Below, piece by piece: positions 22,251 through 30,923 of a stretch of 64,000 nucleotides of DNA; the first letter of the stretch is position 1; every line of letters begins with the position of its first letter. The stretch lies in contig NZ_JAJFET010000001.1 of the NCBI RefSeq assembly GCF_020707215.1, positions 434,001 to 498,000 of the forward strand, written 5' to 3'. The notes under the pieces were generated by a model that saw nothing but the letters and a program-made list of their open reading frames with translations, ran no database searches and was not told where the DNA came from. A program made the position numbers and the translations under genes. Origin of the DNA: Sphingomonas sp. PL-96. GTDB lineage: Bacteria; Pseudomonadota; Alphaproteobacteria; Sphingomonadales; Sphingomonadaceae.

Positions 22251-23153
22251 TCATTGCGGGGTGGAGAGCATGCTCGCCAGCAGCCGGAAGTCCCGCTCGC
22301 GCGGGGAGGCGCGCCGCCACACCAGCGCGATCTGTCGCGATGCCTTGGCCGCGTCGATCCGGCGCGCGACCACCTGGGTGTGGTCCAGGATGCCCGCTTC
22401 CACCGCCATTTCCGGCAGCATCGTGTGGCCCAGTCCGTTGTCCACCATCTGCACGATGGTGTGGAGCGAGGTGCCCAGCATCGTCGCGCGCCCGCGCAGC
22501 TCCGGGTGGGGGCAGGCCCGCAGCGCGTGGTCCTTCAGGCAATGCCCGTCCTCCAGCAGCAACAGCCGCGCGGCATCGATGTCGTCCGCGACCATCGGCC
22601 CCGCCCCAGGCTGCGCGTCCCCCTCCGGCACCGCCAAGTAGAGGGGATCGTCGAACAGGGGCGCCACCTCCACGTCACCGCAGGCGAAGGGCAGGGCGAG
22701 CAGCACGCAGTCCGACCGGCCGTGGTGCAGCGCTTCACACGCCGCCTGGCTCGGCTCCTCGCGCAGGAAGAGCTTGAGGTCCGGATATTCCTCCCGCAGC
22801 CGCGGCAGGATGCGCGGCAGCATGAACGGGGCGATCGTCGGGATGACGCTCATCCGCATCTCGCCCGACAGCGGCCGGCCAGCGGCGCGTGCCATGTCGG
22901 CCAGTTCCTCCGCTTCGCGGATCACCGTGCGTGCCTTGTCGACGATCGCCTCGCCGAGCGGCGTGAACCGCACCACCCGGCGGGTGCGCTCGACCAACGT
23001 CACCCCGATCAGCGTTTCCAACTCGCGGATGCCGGCCGACAGCGTAGACTGCGTGACGTAGGACGCCTCTGCCGCGCGGCCGAAGTGGCCGGCGTCGCGA
23101 AGCGCGACCAGATATTGCAGCTGCTTCAGCGTCGGCAGATAGGTGGTGCTCAT
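22251..23153 (-). CDS. oxyR: LysR-type hydrogen-peroxide regulator OxyR
   Basis: 300 residues. An N-terminal winged helix-turn-helix (LKQLQYLVALRDAGHFGRAAEASYVTQSTLSAGI) is followed by a LysR effector domain. The redox block LLLEDGHCLKDHALRAC holds two Cys nine positions apart, matching the C199/C208 pair that forms the peroxide-sensing disulfide in OxyR. It controls peroxide-defence genes. It is divergent from cysE across a 150-base region that contains a perfect 11-base inverted repeat, a possible OxyR site. No catalase or alkyl-hydroperoxide reductase gene is adjacent. Confidence 0.88.
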   Translation of the reverse strand: MSTTYLPTLKQLQYLVALRDAGHFGRAAEASYVTQSTLSAGIRELETLIGVTLVERTRRVVRFTPLGEAIVDKARTVIREAEELADMARAAGRPLSGEMRMSVIPTIAPFMLPRILPRLREEYPDLKLFLREEPSQAACEALHHGRSDCVLLALPFACGDVEVAPLFDDPLYLAVPEGDAQPGAGPMVADDIDAARLLLLEDGHCLKDHALRACPHPELRGRATMLGTSLHTIVQMVDNGLGHTMLPEMAVEAGILDHTQVVARRIDAAKASRQIALVWRRASPRERDFRLLASMLSTPQ

Positions 23154-23191
23154 GGCCGTATTCTTATCGAGCCAGTCGATCACCTGCCAGC

Positions 23192-23237
23192 GATTGCGGG
23201 CCCCTTCATGCGATAGCCGCGGCTGTGGCCCGCAATC
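23192..23237. promoter_or_regulatory. Perfect inverted repeat in the oxyR-cysE intergenic region
   Basis: GATTGCGGGCC (23192-23202) and GGCCCGCAATC (23227-23237) are perfect 11-base inverted repeats flanking 24 bases. The loop itself holds the near-palindrome ATAGCCGCGGCTGT. An OxyR footprint typically covers about 45 bases with ATAG-like half-sites, so the size and the ATAG are suggestive. A cruciform or transcript hairpin is an alternative. Confidence 0.35.
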
Positions 23238-23303
23238 TGCGCGGTGTTGCTGGAAATCCGCAGCGGCTCGTCCTAAATGTCGGCGACCGTGGAAGGAAAC
23301 AGC

Positions 23304-23984
23304 ATGGCCGGGCGGCTCGGCGCATATCTCGATTCGATCAAGGCCCGGGACCCGGCGCCGCGTTCGCGCGCGGAAATCCTGCTGTACCCTGGCGTGTGGG
23401 CGCTTGGCTTCCATCGTATCGCGCATCGCCTGTTCCAGGCGCGGCTGTTCTTCCTGGCGCGCGCGGTAAACCACTTCTCGCGCTTTCTGACCGTGATCGA
23501 CATCCATCCGGGCGCCAAGATCGGCCGCAACTTCTTCATCGACCATGGCTTCACCGTGATCGGTGAGACCGCGGAGATCGGCGACAACGTCACCATCTAC
23601 CAGAACGTCACGCTGGGCGGCACGAGCCCGGACAATGGCATCGCCGGCAAGCGCCACCCGACCTTGAGCGATGGCGTGATCGTCGGATCCGGCGCGCAGG
23701 TGCTCGGGCCCATCATCGTCGGCCCGCGCGCCCGCGTCGGTGCCAATGCCGTGGTCACGCGCGACGTTCCGGAAGGGGCGGTGATGGTCGGCATTCCGGC
23801 GCGTCCGACTCTGGTCGATTCCACCGCCTATCAGCGCGATTTCGTTCCCTATGGCACCCCGTGCCGCGACCTGCACGATCCGCAGGGGCAAAAGATCGAG
23901 ACGCTGCGCTGCGAGCTGGAGGCGCTGCGCCGCCGCCTGGATATGGCGGTCGCTGAAGCAGAAGAGCATCGCAACCGCGCCTGA
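23304..23984 (+). CDS. cysE: Serine O-acetyltransferase
   Basis: 226 residues. It makes O-acetylserine from serine and acetyl-CoA, the entry to cysteine synthesis. The left-handed beta-helix hexapeptide region runs from residue about 65: DIHPGAKIGRNFFIDHGFTVIGETAEIGDNVTIYQNVTLGG, with the catalytic DHG...E pattern, then KRHPTL and VLGPIIVGPRARVGANAVV. It is the short form with a small helical N-terminal domain. ATG 23304 follows AAGGAA by five bases; an upstream in-frame ATG (23277) adds nine residues. A coiled, charged tail ends the protein. Its stop overlaps the next gene by one base. Confidence 0.9.
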   Translation: MAGRLGAYLDSIKARDPAPRSRAEILLYPGVWALGFHRIAHRLFQARLFFLARAVNHFSRFLTVIDIHPGAKIGRNFFIDHGFTVIGETAEIGDNVTIYQNVTLGGTSPDNGIAGKRHPTLSDGVIVGSGAQVLGPIIVGPRARVGANAVVTRDVPEGAVMVGIPARPTLVDSTAYQRDFVPYGTPCRDLHDPQGQKIETLRCELEALRRRLDMAVAEAEEHRNRA

Positions 23985-24328
23985 TGGGAGTCGTCACGCC
24001 CTTTCCCGCCAGCGCCGCCCGCCCGAGCCAGATCGGCTTCGAGCGCGCCGAGCTTACGCGCATCCTCGACCTCTACGGCCGGATGGTCGCGGCCGGGCAT
24101 TGGCGCGACTATGCGATTGACCTCGGCCGCGATGCCGCCGTCTTCTCCTGCTTCCGCCGTACCGCCGAACGGCCCGAGTTCCGGATCGAAAAGCGCCCCG
24201 CGCTTCGCAATCGCCAGGGCATGTGGGCGCTGGTCAACGAAGTCGGCGCGGTGCTGAAGCGCGGGCACGAACTGGGCCCGGTGCTCGCCCCGGTCGAACG
24301 CCGGCTGATGAAGCTGGTGGAGGAGTAG
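23984..24328 (+). CDS. DUF2794 domain-containing protein
   Basis: 114 residues. It matches the alphaproteobacterial DUF2794 family: FERAELTRILDLYGRMVAAGHWRDYAID near residue 20, VFSCFRRTAERPEFRIEKRP in the middle, and NRQGMWALVNEVGAVLKRGHELGPVL near the end. Function is unknown. It overlaps cysE by one base (TGATG) and may be expressed with it. No signal peptide or membrane segment is visible. Confidence 0.85.
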   Translation: MGVVTPFPASAARPSQIGFERAELTRILDLYGRMVAAGHWRDYAIDLGRDAAVFSCFRRTAERPEFRIEKRPALRNRQGMWALVNEVGAVLKRGHELGPVLAPVERRLMKLVEE

Positions 24329-24506
24329 GGGCGTAAGACGGCGAGCGCCGTTGGAGCGGGCCTGAGCAGCCGCCGCGGTCGTTTCTGTCCGCACCCGGGG
24401 CCAGGCGAGGTCTCTGCGAAGGGCGCAATGGCGTCGCGCCGGATTCACCACTCCCGAAGGATAGCGCCGGAGGCGCATACGCAGCTCCCCGCGCCTAGAC
24501 ACACAA
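24329..24506. other. Intergenic stretch without a recognisable gene
   Basis: It contains a compact palindrome, ACGGCG-AG-CGCCGT (24338-24351), 9 bases after the DUF2794 stop, a possible terminator. No convincing coding frame or RNA gene was seen in the rest. Confidence 0.35.
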
Positions 24507-24536
24507 ACGCGCGCCCTCCGCTAGGAAGGCGCGCGT
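24507..24536 (-). terminator. Intrinsic terminator after the Thr-rich peptide gene
   Basis: ACGCGCGCC (24507-24515) and GGCGCGCGT (24528-24536) form a perfect 9-base stem with a 12-base loop. On the minus strand the stem is followed by TTTGTGTGTCT, a T-rich run, and it lies 25 bases past the stop of the gene at 24562. Confidence 0.65.
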
Positions 24537-24561
24537 CCGTGGCGCTTGGGGCGCTTAGGCG

Positions 24562-24885
24562 TTACTTGCCGCCGGGGTTGCGGCAGCTGTCCTTCACGGT
24601 GCGCGAGCACACCGGATAGTTTTCCTGCGCGGCCGGGGCGGGGGTGGTTGCCGGCGGCGCGAAGGTGATCGGGCCGGTGGTCGACGGGGTCATGGTCGAC
24701 GACGGCGCTGCCGTGGTCGTGTCGCTGGTAGTCGTGGTGGTGTCCGTGCCGGTCGTCGTCGTAGTGTCGGTGGTGGTGCCCATCGAGCCGGTGGCGTCGG
24801 TCGGCGGGGTGGTCTGGCCCGGAGTGGTCTGGGCGACGGCCGCGCCGCTGAGGGTCAGGGCGGCGGCAAGAGCAAGGAGCTTCAT
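24562..24885 (-). CDS. Small secreted Thr/Ser-rich protein with C-terminal Cys pair
   Basis: 107 residues. A signal peptide (MKLLALAAALTLSGAAVAQ) is followed by a low-complexity stretch of Thr, Ser, Pro and Asp (GTDTTTTTSDTTT) and a short C-terminus YPVCSRTVKDSCRNPGGK with two Cys seven residues apart, likely disulfide-bonded. ATG 24885 follows GGGAGAAG. Low-complexity regions of this type are common in exported linkers and may be O-glycosylated, but nothing in the sequence proves that. A good terminator follows. Function unknown. The phoB gene lies upstream on the same strand, but this peptide appears to be a separate unit. Confidence 0.7.
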   Translation of the reverse strand: MKLLALAAALTLSGAAVAQTTPGQTTPPTDATGSMGTTTDTTTTTGTDTTTTTSDTTTAAPSSTMTPSTTGPITFAPPATTPAPAAQENYPVCSRTVKDSCRNPGGK

Positions 24886-24956
24886 GGTATCTTCTCCCGA
24901 AAATTGAAACAGCGGACCCTCAACGCGCCATTTTCGGAATCTATCCGTAACGAGTT

Positions 24957-25649
24957 TCAGTTGCCCGCATCCAGCGCATAGCCTGCCGACCGAACGGTAC
25001 GGATGATGTCGGGCAGCCCGTCGCCGTTGATCGCCTTGCGCAGCCGCCGGATATGGACGTCGACGGTGCGGGTCTCGATCTCCGTGTCGCGGCCCCACAC
25101 GGCATCCAGCAGCCGCTCGCGCGAGAAGACCCAGCCGGGATGCTGGAGGAAATGCTTGAGCAGGCGGAACTCGGTCGGCCCCAGCGGCACGATCTCGCCC
25201 GCGCGGCGCACCTTGTGGCCCACAGTGTCCATCTCGATATCGGCATAGGCGAGCGTCTCGCCGGCCAGCGCCGGGCGCACGCGGCGGAGCACGGCCTTCA
25301 CGCGCGCGACCAGCTCGCGCGGGGAGAAGGGCTTGGTGACATAGTCATCGGCGCCGGTTTCAAGCCCGCGCACCCGGTCCTCTTCCTCGCCGCGCGCGGT
25401 GAGCATGATGATCGGCACGTTCGCCGTTTCGGGCGCGCGGCGCAGGCGGCGGCACACCTCGATCCCCGACAGCCCCTCGACCATCCAGTCGAGCAGCACC
25501 AGGTCGGGCGTCGCTTCGCGCGCAAGCAGCAGCGCCTCCTCGCCGTCGGGCGTGTGGCGGACGTCGAAGTCCTCGCGCCGGAAATGATAGGCGAGCAGCT
25601 CGGCGAGCGCCGCATCATCTTCCACGAGCAGCATGCTAGCTTTGGCCAT
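24957..25649 (-). CDS. phoB: Phosphate regulon response regulator PhoB
   Basis: 230 residues. The receiver domain has acidic VEDDAAL, the phospho-accepting Asp in LVLLDWMVEG near residue 53, and KPFSPREL with the conserved Lys. The winged-helix DNA-binding domain follows (GPTEFRLLKHFLQHPGWVFSRERLLDAVWG, then ETRTVDVHIRRLRKAI). PhoB binds PHO boxes and activates phosphate-starvation genes. ATG 25649 lies 8 bases after the phoU stop. It is the last gene of the phoR-pstSCAB-phoU-phoB operon. Confidence 0.95.
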   Translation of the reverse strand: MAKASMLLVEDDAALAELLAYHFRREDFDVRHTPDGEEALLLAREATPDLVLLDWMVEGLSGIEVCRRLRRAPETANVPIIMLTARGEEEDRVRGLETGADDYVTKPFSPRELVARVKAVLRRVRPALAGETLAYADIEMDTVGHKVRRAGEIVPLGPTEFRLLKHFLQHPGWVFSRERLLDAVWGRDTEIETRTVDVHIRRLRKAINGDGLPDIIRTVRSAGYALDAGN

Positions 25650-25657
25650 GACGTCCT

Positions 25658-26356
25658 TCAGCGCTCCGAGCTCTCTTGGGGCTCGCGTCCGCTCAGATAG
25701 CGTCCGGTTGCCGCGAAATAGACCATCTCCGCCACGTTGGTGGCGTGATCGCCGATCCGTTCCAGGTTCTTCGCCACGAACAGCAGGTGCGCCACCTGGC
25801 CGATGGTGCGCGGGTTCTCGACCATGAAGGTTACCAGCGTGCGAAAGATGCTGTCGTAGAAATCGTCCAGCGCATGGTCGCGCTCGCACACCGCCATCGC
25901 CGCGTCCGCGTTGCGCGCCGAGAAGGCGTCCAGCACGTCGTGCACCATGTCGCTGGCCATCTGCGCCATGGCGGGCAGCAACGACACCGCCTCGATCCGA
26001 TCCTCGCCGTGGTGGATCATCGGCACCCGCTTGGCGATGTTCTTGGCATAGTCGCCGATGCGCTCGACGACCGCCGCGATCTTCAGCGCGGCGACCACCT
26101 CGCGCAGGTCGTCCGCCATCGGGGCCCTGAGCGCGATGACGCGCACCACCAGCCGCTCGACCTCGGCCTGGATCGCGTCGATCTTTTCGTCTGCCGCGCG
26201 AACTTCCTTGGCCAGCGTCGGGTCGTTGCGCTGCAACGCCAGCATCGCGTCGGAGATCGCCTGTTCGGCAAGCCCGCCCATCTGCGAGATCAGCGCGCGC
26301 AGGTGTCCGATCTCCGCATCGAACGCCTTGACGGTATGTTCGTGGCCCGTGGGCAT
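25658..26356 (-). CDS. phoU: Phosphate signalling protein PhoU
   Basis: 232 residues, all helical, with two PhoU repeats. The metal-binding motifs read DEKIDAIQAEVERLVVRVIALRAP and later ERDHALDDFYDSIFRTL. Blocks VVERIGDYAKNIAKRV and LERIGDHATNVAEMV are the repeated E..GD..xN signatures. PhoU links the Pst transporter to PhoR and keeps the regulon off when phosphate is plentiful. ATG 26356 follows GAGGAG. It sits between pstB and phoB. Confidence 0.95.
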   Translation of the reverse strand: MPTGHEHTVKAFDAEIGHLRALISQMGGLAEQAISDAMLALQRNDPTLAKEVRAADEKIDAIQAEVERLVVRVIALRAPMADDLREVVAALKIAAVVERIGDYAKNIAKRVPMIHHGEDRIEAVSLLPAMAQMASDMVHDVLDAFSARNADAAMAVCERDHALDDFYDSIFRTLVTFMVENPRTIGQVAHLLFVAKNLERIGDHATNVAEMVYFAATGRYLSGREPQESSER

Positions 26357-26366
26357 GCTGCTCTCC

Positions 26367-27149
26367 TCAGCCGTAGCGGCCGGTAATATAATCCTTCGTC
26401 CGTTCCTGTCGCGGATTGGTGAAGATCTCGGACGTGACGCCATATTCCACCAGATTGCCCAGGTGGAAGAAGGCGGTGCGTTGCGACACGCGGGCCGCCT
26501 GCTGCATGTTGTGGGTGACGATCACGATCGCATAGCGCCCGCGCAGCGCGTGGATCAGCTCCTCGATCTTGGCGGTCGCGATCGGATCGAGTGCCGAGCA
26601 GGGCTCGTCCATCAGGATCACTTCCGGATCGACCGCAATGGCGCGAGCGATGCACAGCCGCTGCTGCTGGCCACCCGAAAGCGCGGTGCCGCTGTCCGAC
26701 AGCCGGTCCTTCACCTCTTCCCACAGGCCAGCGCGCTGTAGCGAGCGTTCGACGATCCCCTCCAGGTCGGCGCGGCTGGGCGCGAGCCCGTGAATGCGCG
26801 CGCCATAGGCGACATTCTCGAAGATCGATTTGGGGAAGGGGTTGGGCTTCTGGAACACCATGCCGACGCGGGCGCGCAGCTGCACCACGTCCATCGACTT
26901 GTCGTAGATGTCCTCGCCATCAAGCCGGATGTCGCCGGTCACCCGCGCGTTCGACACCGTGTCGTTCATCCGGTTGAGCGTGCGCAGGAAGGTCGACTTG
27001 CCGCAGCCCGAAGGGCCGATGAACGCGGTCACCCGGTCCATGTCGACGTCGATCGAGACATCCTTGATCGCCTGCTTGTCGCCGTAGAAGACGTTGACGT
27101 CGCGCGCCGACATCTTGGGCGCGGTGGCGGATGTGGGGCTATGGTTCAC
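26367..27149 (-). CDS. pstB: Phosphate ABC transporter ATP-binding protein PstB
   Basis: 260 residues from GTG 27149, overlapping pstA by four bases (GTGA). Walker A is GPSGCGKST near residue 45, the signature is LSGGQQQRL, and Walker B is [13 protein letters not shown]. These are followed by the His switch in VTHNMQQA. The [10 protein letters not shown] and [11 protein letters not shown] blocks are specific to PstB. It powers phosphate import through PstC and PstA. Confidence 0.96.
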   Translation of the reverse strand: MNHSPTSATAPKMSARDVNVFYGDKQAIKDVSIDVDMDRVTAFIGPSGCGKSTFLRTLNRMNDTVSNARVTGDIRLDGEDIYDKSMDVVQLRARVGMVFQKPNPFPKSIFENVAYGARIHGLAPSRADLEGIVERSLQRAGLWEEVKDRLSDSGTALSGGQQQRLCIARAIAVDPEVILMDEPCSALDPIATAKIEELIHALRGRYAIVIVTHNMQQAARVSQRTAFFHLGNLVEYGVTSEIFTNPRQERTKDYITGRYG

Positions 27150-28441
27150 CAGCGGGTCTCGAAGCGGTTGCGGAGGTAGATGGCGAAGGCGTTCATCGCG
27201 AGCAGGAACGCCAGCAGCACGAGGATCGCGGCCGAGGTCTTCTCGATGAAGCCGCGGCTGACCTGGTCGGACCAGAGAAAGATCTGCACCGGCAGCACCG
27301 TCGCAGGATCGGCCAGGCCCTGCGGCGGCTGGACGATAAAGGCGCGCATGCCGATCATCAGCAAGGGCGCGGTCTCACCCAGCGCACGCGCCATGCCGAT
27401 GATCGTGCCCGTCAGGATGCCGGGCAGGGCCAGCGGCAGGACATGGTGGAACACGACCTGCACCGGGCTCGCGCCGACGCCCAGTGCTGCGTCGCGGATG
27501 GAGGGCGGCACCGCCTTGATGGCGTTGCGCCCGGCGATGACGATCACCGGCATGATCATCAGCGCAAGCGTCAGCCCGCCGACGATCGGCGCCGACCGCG
27601 GCAGGTTGAACGTGCCGAGGAACAGCGCGAGGCCGAGCAGGCCGAAGATGATCGAGGGGACTGCCGCCAGATTGTTGATCGACACCTCGATCAGGTCGGT
27701 CCAGCGGTTCTTGGGGGCATATTCCTCAAGGTAGAGCGCCGACAGCACGCCCACCGGGAAGGCGATCAGCAGCGTGATCGCCATGGTGAGCAGCGAGCCT
27801 TTCAGCGCACCCCAGATGCCGACGGCGGTCGGATCGGTCGAATCCGCGCCGGTCAGGAAGCTCCAGTTGAAGCCGCTGCGGATCGCGCCGGCTGCCTTGA
27901 GGCGCTGGACCATCTGCTCGGCGGCGGGGCTCCCGGCCGACTTATAGGCTTCCTCGATGCCGGGGGCTGCCGGCACGAACAGGGTGGTGCGGCGCGACAG
28001 CAGCGTGGGATCGGCCTTGATCGCGTCGCGCACGGTCAGCCACGCGCTGTCGGCGATCACCGGCTGTTCCTCGCCGAACGCCTTCATCGCAGCGAGGCTG
28101 GTCGTGTTCTCCAGCCCGGCGCCCGACAGGGCCAGGTCGGCGCCCGCGCTCGTCAATTGGGCCGGAGTCACCTCCAACTGCGCGGCGGGCAGGTCGATCG
28201 GCAGCGCCACCTGCGCGCGCTGGAACCCGCCGATGCCGGCACTCAGCATCGACACCAGCAGGAACGCCAGGAACCCGGCCGAGATCAGCACCGCCAGGAA
28301 GCCCAGCGCCCGGAAGCGTCGCTCGGCGGCATAGCGGCGGCGGATGCGCTGCTGCATCGCCCGCGCTTTCCAGTCGGTGGGGCGACGCTCGGCCGGTTCG
28401 TGCCCGGCGGCGGGGATGCCCGCGACGATGGGGCTATTCAT
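27146..28441 (-). CDS. pstA: Phosphate ABC transporter permease PstA
   Basis: 431 residues, long for PstA because of an N-terminal extension. An initial membrane helix ([21 protein letters not shown]) is followed by about 150 residues predicted to be periplasmic. The permease core starts near residue 205 ([32 protein letters not shown]) and the EAA loop reads [25 protein letters not shown]. It overlaps pstC by eight bases and pstB by four. The extension is common in alphaproteobacterial PstA (DUF3333-like). Confidence 0.93.
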   Translation of the reverse strand: MNSPIVAGIPAAGHEPAERRPTDWKARAMQQRIRRRYAAERRFRALGFLAVLISAGFLAFLLVSMLSAGIGGFQRAQVALPIDLPAAQLEVTPAQLTSAGADLALSGAGLENTTSLAAMKAFGEEQPVIADSAWLTVRDAIKADPTLLSRRTTLFVPAAPGIEEAYKSAGSPAAEQMVQRLKAAGAIRSGFNWSFLTGADSTDPTAVGIWGALKGSLLTMAITLLIAFPVGVLSALYLEEYAPKNRWTDLIEVSINNLAAVPSIIFGLLGLALFLGTFNLPRSAPIVGGLTLALMIMPVIVIAGRNAIKAVPPSIRDAALGVGASPVQVVFHHVLPLALPGILTGTIIGMARALGETAPLLMIGMRAFIVQPPQGLADPATVLPVQIFLWSDQVSRGFIEKTSAAILVLLAFLLAMNAFAIYLRNRFETRW

Positions 28442-29810
28442 ACGCTTCCCGATAGCGCTTCACGACGCGAAGCGCGACGATGTTGAGGAGAAGGGTGACG
28501 AGGAACAGCGTCAGCCCAAGGGCAAACGCTGCCAGCGTCTTGGGGCTGTCGAACTCCGCCTCGCCGGTCAGCAGGTCGACGATCTGCTTGGTGACGGTGG
28601 TGGTGCTCTCGAACGGGTTGAGCGTGATGTTGGCGGCGCCCGATGCGGCCATCACCACGATCATGGTTTCACCGATCGCGCGGCTGACGGCCAGCAGGAT
28701 GCCGGCGACGACGCCGGGCAGGGCGGCGGGCAGCAGCACGCGGCGGATCGTCTCCGATGTGGTGGCGCCCATCGCCAGGCTGCCGTCGCGCATCGATCCG
28801 GGCACCGCCGCAATCGAGTCATCCGCCATCGAGGAGACGAACGGGATGATCATCACGCCCATCACCAGCCCTGCCGCAAGCGCGCTTTCCGAGCTGGCGT
28901 AGGGCATGCCCAGCATCACGGCCAGGTCGCGGATCGCCGGTCCGACCGTCAGCGCCGCGAAATAGCCGTAGACCACCGTCGGAATGCCGGCGAGGATCTC
29001 CAGGATCGGCTTCATCCAGCGGCGTGTCGTCGGCCGCGCATATTGCGTGAGGTAGATCGCGCTCATCAGCCCGAACGGGATCGCGACCAGCATCGCGATC
29101 ACCGCGCCGATGAAGAAGGTGCCCCAGAACAGCGGCACCGCGCCCAGCGTCGCGCCAGGATCGCTGGCGCGGATCACCTGCGGGCTCCAGCGGGTGCCGA
29201 ACAGGAAATCGCCGATCGGCACGATGGAAAAGAAGCGCCCGCTTTCGAACAGCAGCGACAGGAAGATGCCCAGCGTCGTGAGGATCGCGATCAGCGACGC
29301 GGCGAGCAGCGCCAGCATCACCGCCCGCTCGACCCGGGTTCGCGCGCGAAAATCCGGGCGGATGCGGGTGAAGGCGAATGCAGCACCCGCAAAGGCGAGC
29401 AGCAGCGCCACCCCCGTGCCGATCCACAGGTAGCGTGACTGCGCCGCGGCATAGACCGGCACCAGCGGCTCCGACAGCGGGTTGAATGCGCCATAGGCAT
29501 TGCCGTTGGCGAGCGCGCGGGCCTCGGCGAGCACGGCGGCGCGCTCGAACCCGTCTGTGGGAAGCGTGGCGGCAGCCGGGCTGGCGAGAACCGCTTCCTC
29601 GGCCAGTTGCGGCGCGATCGCCGACCACACGGCAAGGAACAGCAGGGCAGGGATTGCTACCCACATCGCCATGTACCAGCCGTGCTGGCTGGGCAGCGAG
29701 TGCAGGCGCGCGTCGCCGCGGCGCACGAAGCTGCCGGCGCGCGTGCGGGCGACGATCCAGCCGATGAGGGCAAGGCCGATCAGCAGGAAGAAAAGGGCAA
29801 AGCTGCTCAT
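28434..29810 (-). CDS. pstC: Phosphate ABC transporter permease PstC
   Basis: 458 residues. An N-terminal part carries three hydrophobic segments plus a loop (an alphaproteobacterial extension), and the PstC core starts near residue 235 (FFIGAVIAMLVAIPFGLMSAIYLTQYA). The EAA loop is SLAMGATTSETIRRVLLPAALPGVV, and ALGLTLFLVTLLLNIVALRVVKRY ends the protein. With PstA it forms the phosphate channel of the inner membrane. It starts 7 bases after pstS. Confidence 0.93.
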   Translation of the reverse strand: MSSFALFFLLIGLALIGWIVARTRAGSFVRRGDARLHSLPSQHGWYMAMWVAIPALLFLAVWSAIAPQLAEEAVLASPAAATLPTDGFERAAVLAEARALANGNAYGAFNPLSEPLVPVYAAAQSRYLWIGTGVALLLAFAGAAFAFTRIRPDFRARTRVERAVMLALLAASLIAILTTLGIFLSLLFESGRFFSIVPIGDFLFGTRWSPQVIRASDPGATLGAVPLFWGTFFIGAVIAMLVAIPFGLMSAIYLTQYARPTTRRWMKPILEILAGIPTVVYGYFAALTVGPAIRDLAVMLGMPYASSESALAAGLVMGVMIIPFVSSMADDSIAAVPGSMRDGSLAMGATTSETIRRVLLPAALPGVVAGILLAVSRAIGETMIVVMAASGAANITLNPFESTTTVTKQIVDLLTGEAEFDSPKTLAAFALGLTLFLVTLLLNIVALRVVKRYREAYE

Positions 29811-29817
29811 GCTCGGA

Positions 29818-30849
29818 TCAATGCAGGACGGAGGGGTCGAGAGGGGTGCCTTGGGCGATGACCGCGCGCGCGGCGGTGCGCACCGCCTCGGGTGCCGCGA
29901 TCATGCCGCGCCGCGTCAGCGGGCCATCGGGGTTCCACGAATCGGCATAGCGCGCCAGGAAGTCGGTCATGCCGGGCACCGCGCGCAGGTGCGCCTTTTT
30001 CACATAGAGGAACAGCGGCCGCGCACCCGGATAGGTGCCCGACGAGATCGTCTCGTAGGACGGCGTCACCCCGTCGAGCGGCACGCCGTGCAAGCGGCTG
30101 CGGTTCTCCTCCAGATAGCTGAAGCCGAACACGCCGATCGCATTGGGGTTGGTGGACAGGTTCTGCACGATCAGATTGTCGTTCTCGCCCTTGTCGACAT
30201 AGGCGGCATCGTCGCGGATGCGCGTGCAGAGGTCTTCGTAGCGTTCCTTGTTGCTGTCCTTCATCGCCTTGGCCTCGGGCATCGCGGCCTCACAGGCGGG
30301 CACCATCACCAGTTCGACCAGGGCATCGCGCGTGCCGCTGGTGGAAGGCGGGCCGAACACCTGGATCGGGATGTGCGGCAAGTCCGGATTGACGTCGCTC
30401 CAGAAGCGCGCCGTGTTCGGCTTGCCGAGCGGGTTGGCGGACAGCGCCAGATAGACGTCACGATCGTTCAGCTGCAGCTTGGGGCCGTTGTTCGCCTCTG
30501 CCAGCACGACGCCGTCGACGCCGACCTGCACTTCCATCACGTCCTTCACGCCGTTCGCGATGCAGCCCTGCATCTCGGACTTCTTGATGCGCCGCGACGC
30601 GTCGAGGATGTCGGGGTGTTGGGGGCCGACGCCGCCGCAGAACAGCTTCACGCCGGCACCCGTGCCGGTCGATTCAATCACGGGCGCGCGCAGGGCGGGA
30701 TTGGCGTTGATCATCGCCTCCGCCACTGCGGTGGTGAAGGGGAAGACGGTCGAGGAGCCGACCACCCGAATCTGGTCCCGTGATACGTTGCGATCGCATG
30801 CCCCCAGCGCCAGCAGCGCAGCGGTGACCATCGCGATACGGCGGATCAT
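29818..30849 (-). CDS. pstS: Phosphate-binding lipoprotein PstS
   Basis: 343 residues with a lipoprotein signal (LLALGAC near residue 17). The phosphate-binding fold has VVGSSTVFPFTTAVAEAM, STGTGAGVKLFCGGVG, and STSGTRDALVELV. The protein captures phosphate in the periplasm and hands it to PstCA. ATG 30849 follows GGAGAAG. On the coding strand a TGTCATAAAA half-like PHO element overlaps the phoR stop upstream, but the second half is weak. Confidence 0.93.
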   Translation of the reverse strand: MIRRIAMVTAALLALGACDRNVSRDQIRVVGSSTVFPFTTAVAEAMINANPALRAPVIESTGTGAGVKLFCGGVGPQHPDILDASRRIKKSEMQGCIANGVKDVMEVQVGVDGVVLAEANNGPKLQLNDRDVYLALSANPLGKPNTARFWSDVNPDLPHIPIQVFGPPSTSGTRDALVELVMVPACEAAMPEAKAMKDSNKERYEDLCTRIRDDAAYVDKGENDNLIVQNLSTNPNAIGVFGFSYLEENRSRLHGVPLDGVTPSYETISSGTYPGARPLFLYVKKAHLRAVPGMTDFLARYADSWNPDGPLTRRGMIAAPEAVRTAARAVIAQGTPLDPSVLH

Positions 30850-30923
30850 CGTCGTCTTCTCCACAGCGGGCGCGGGACTCGCACGTTCGCACCTCTCGCC
30901 CATCCGCATGGTTGATTGCGCTT

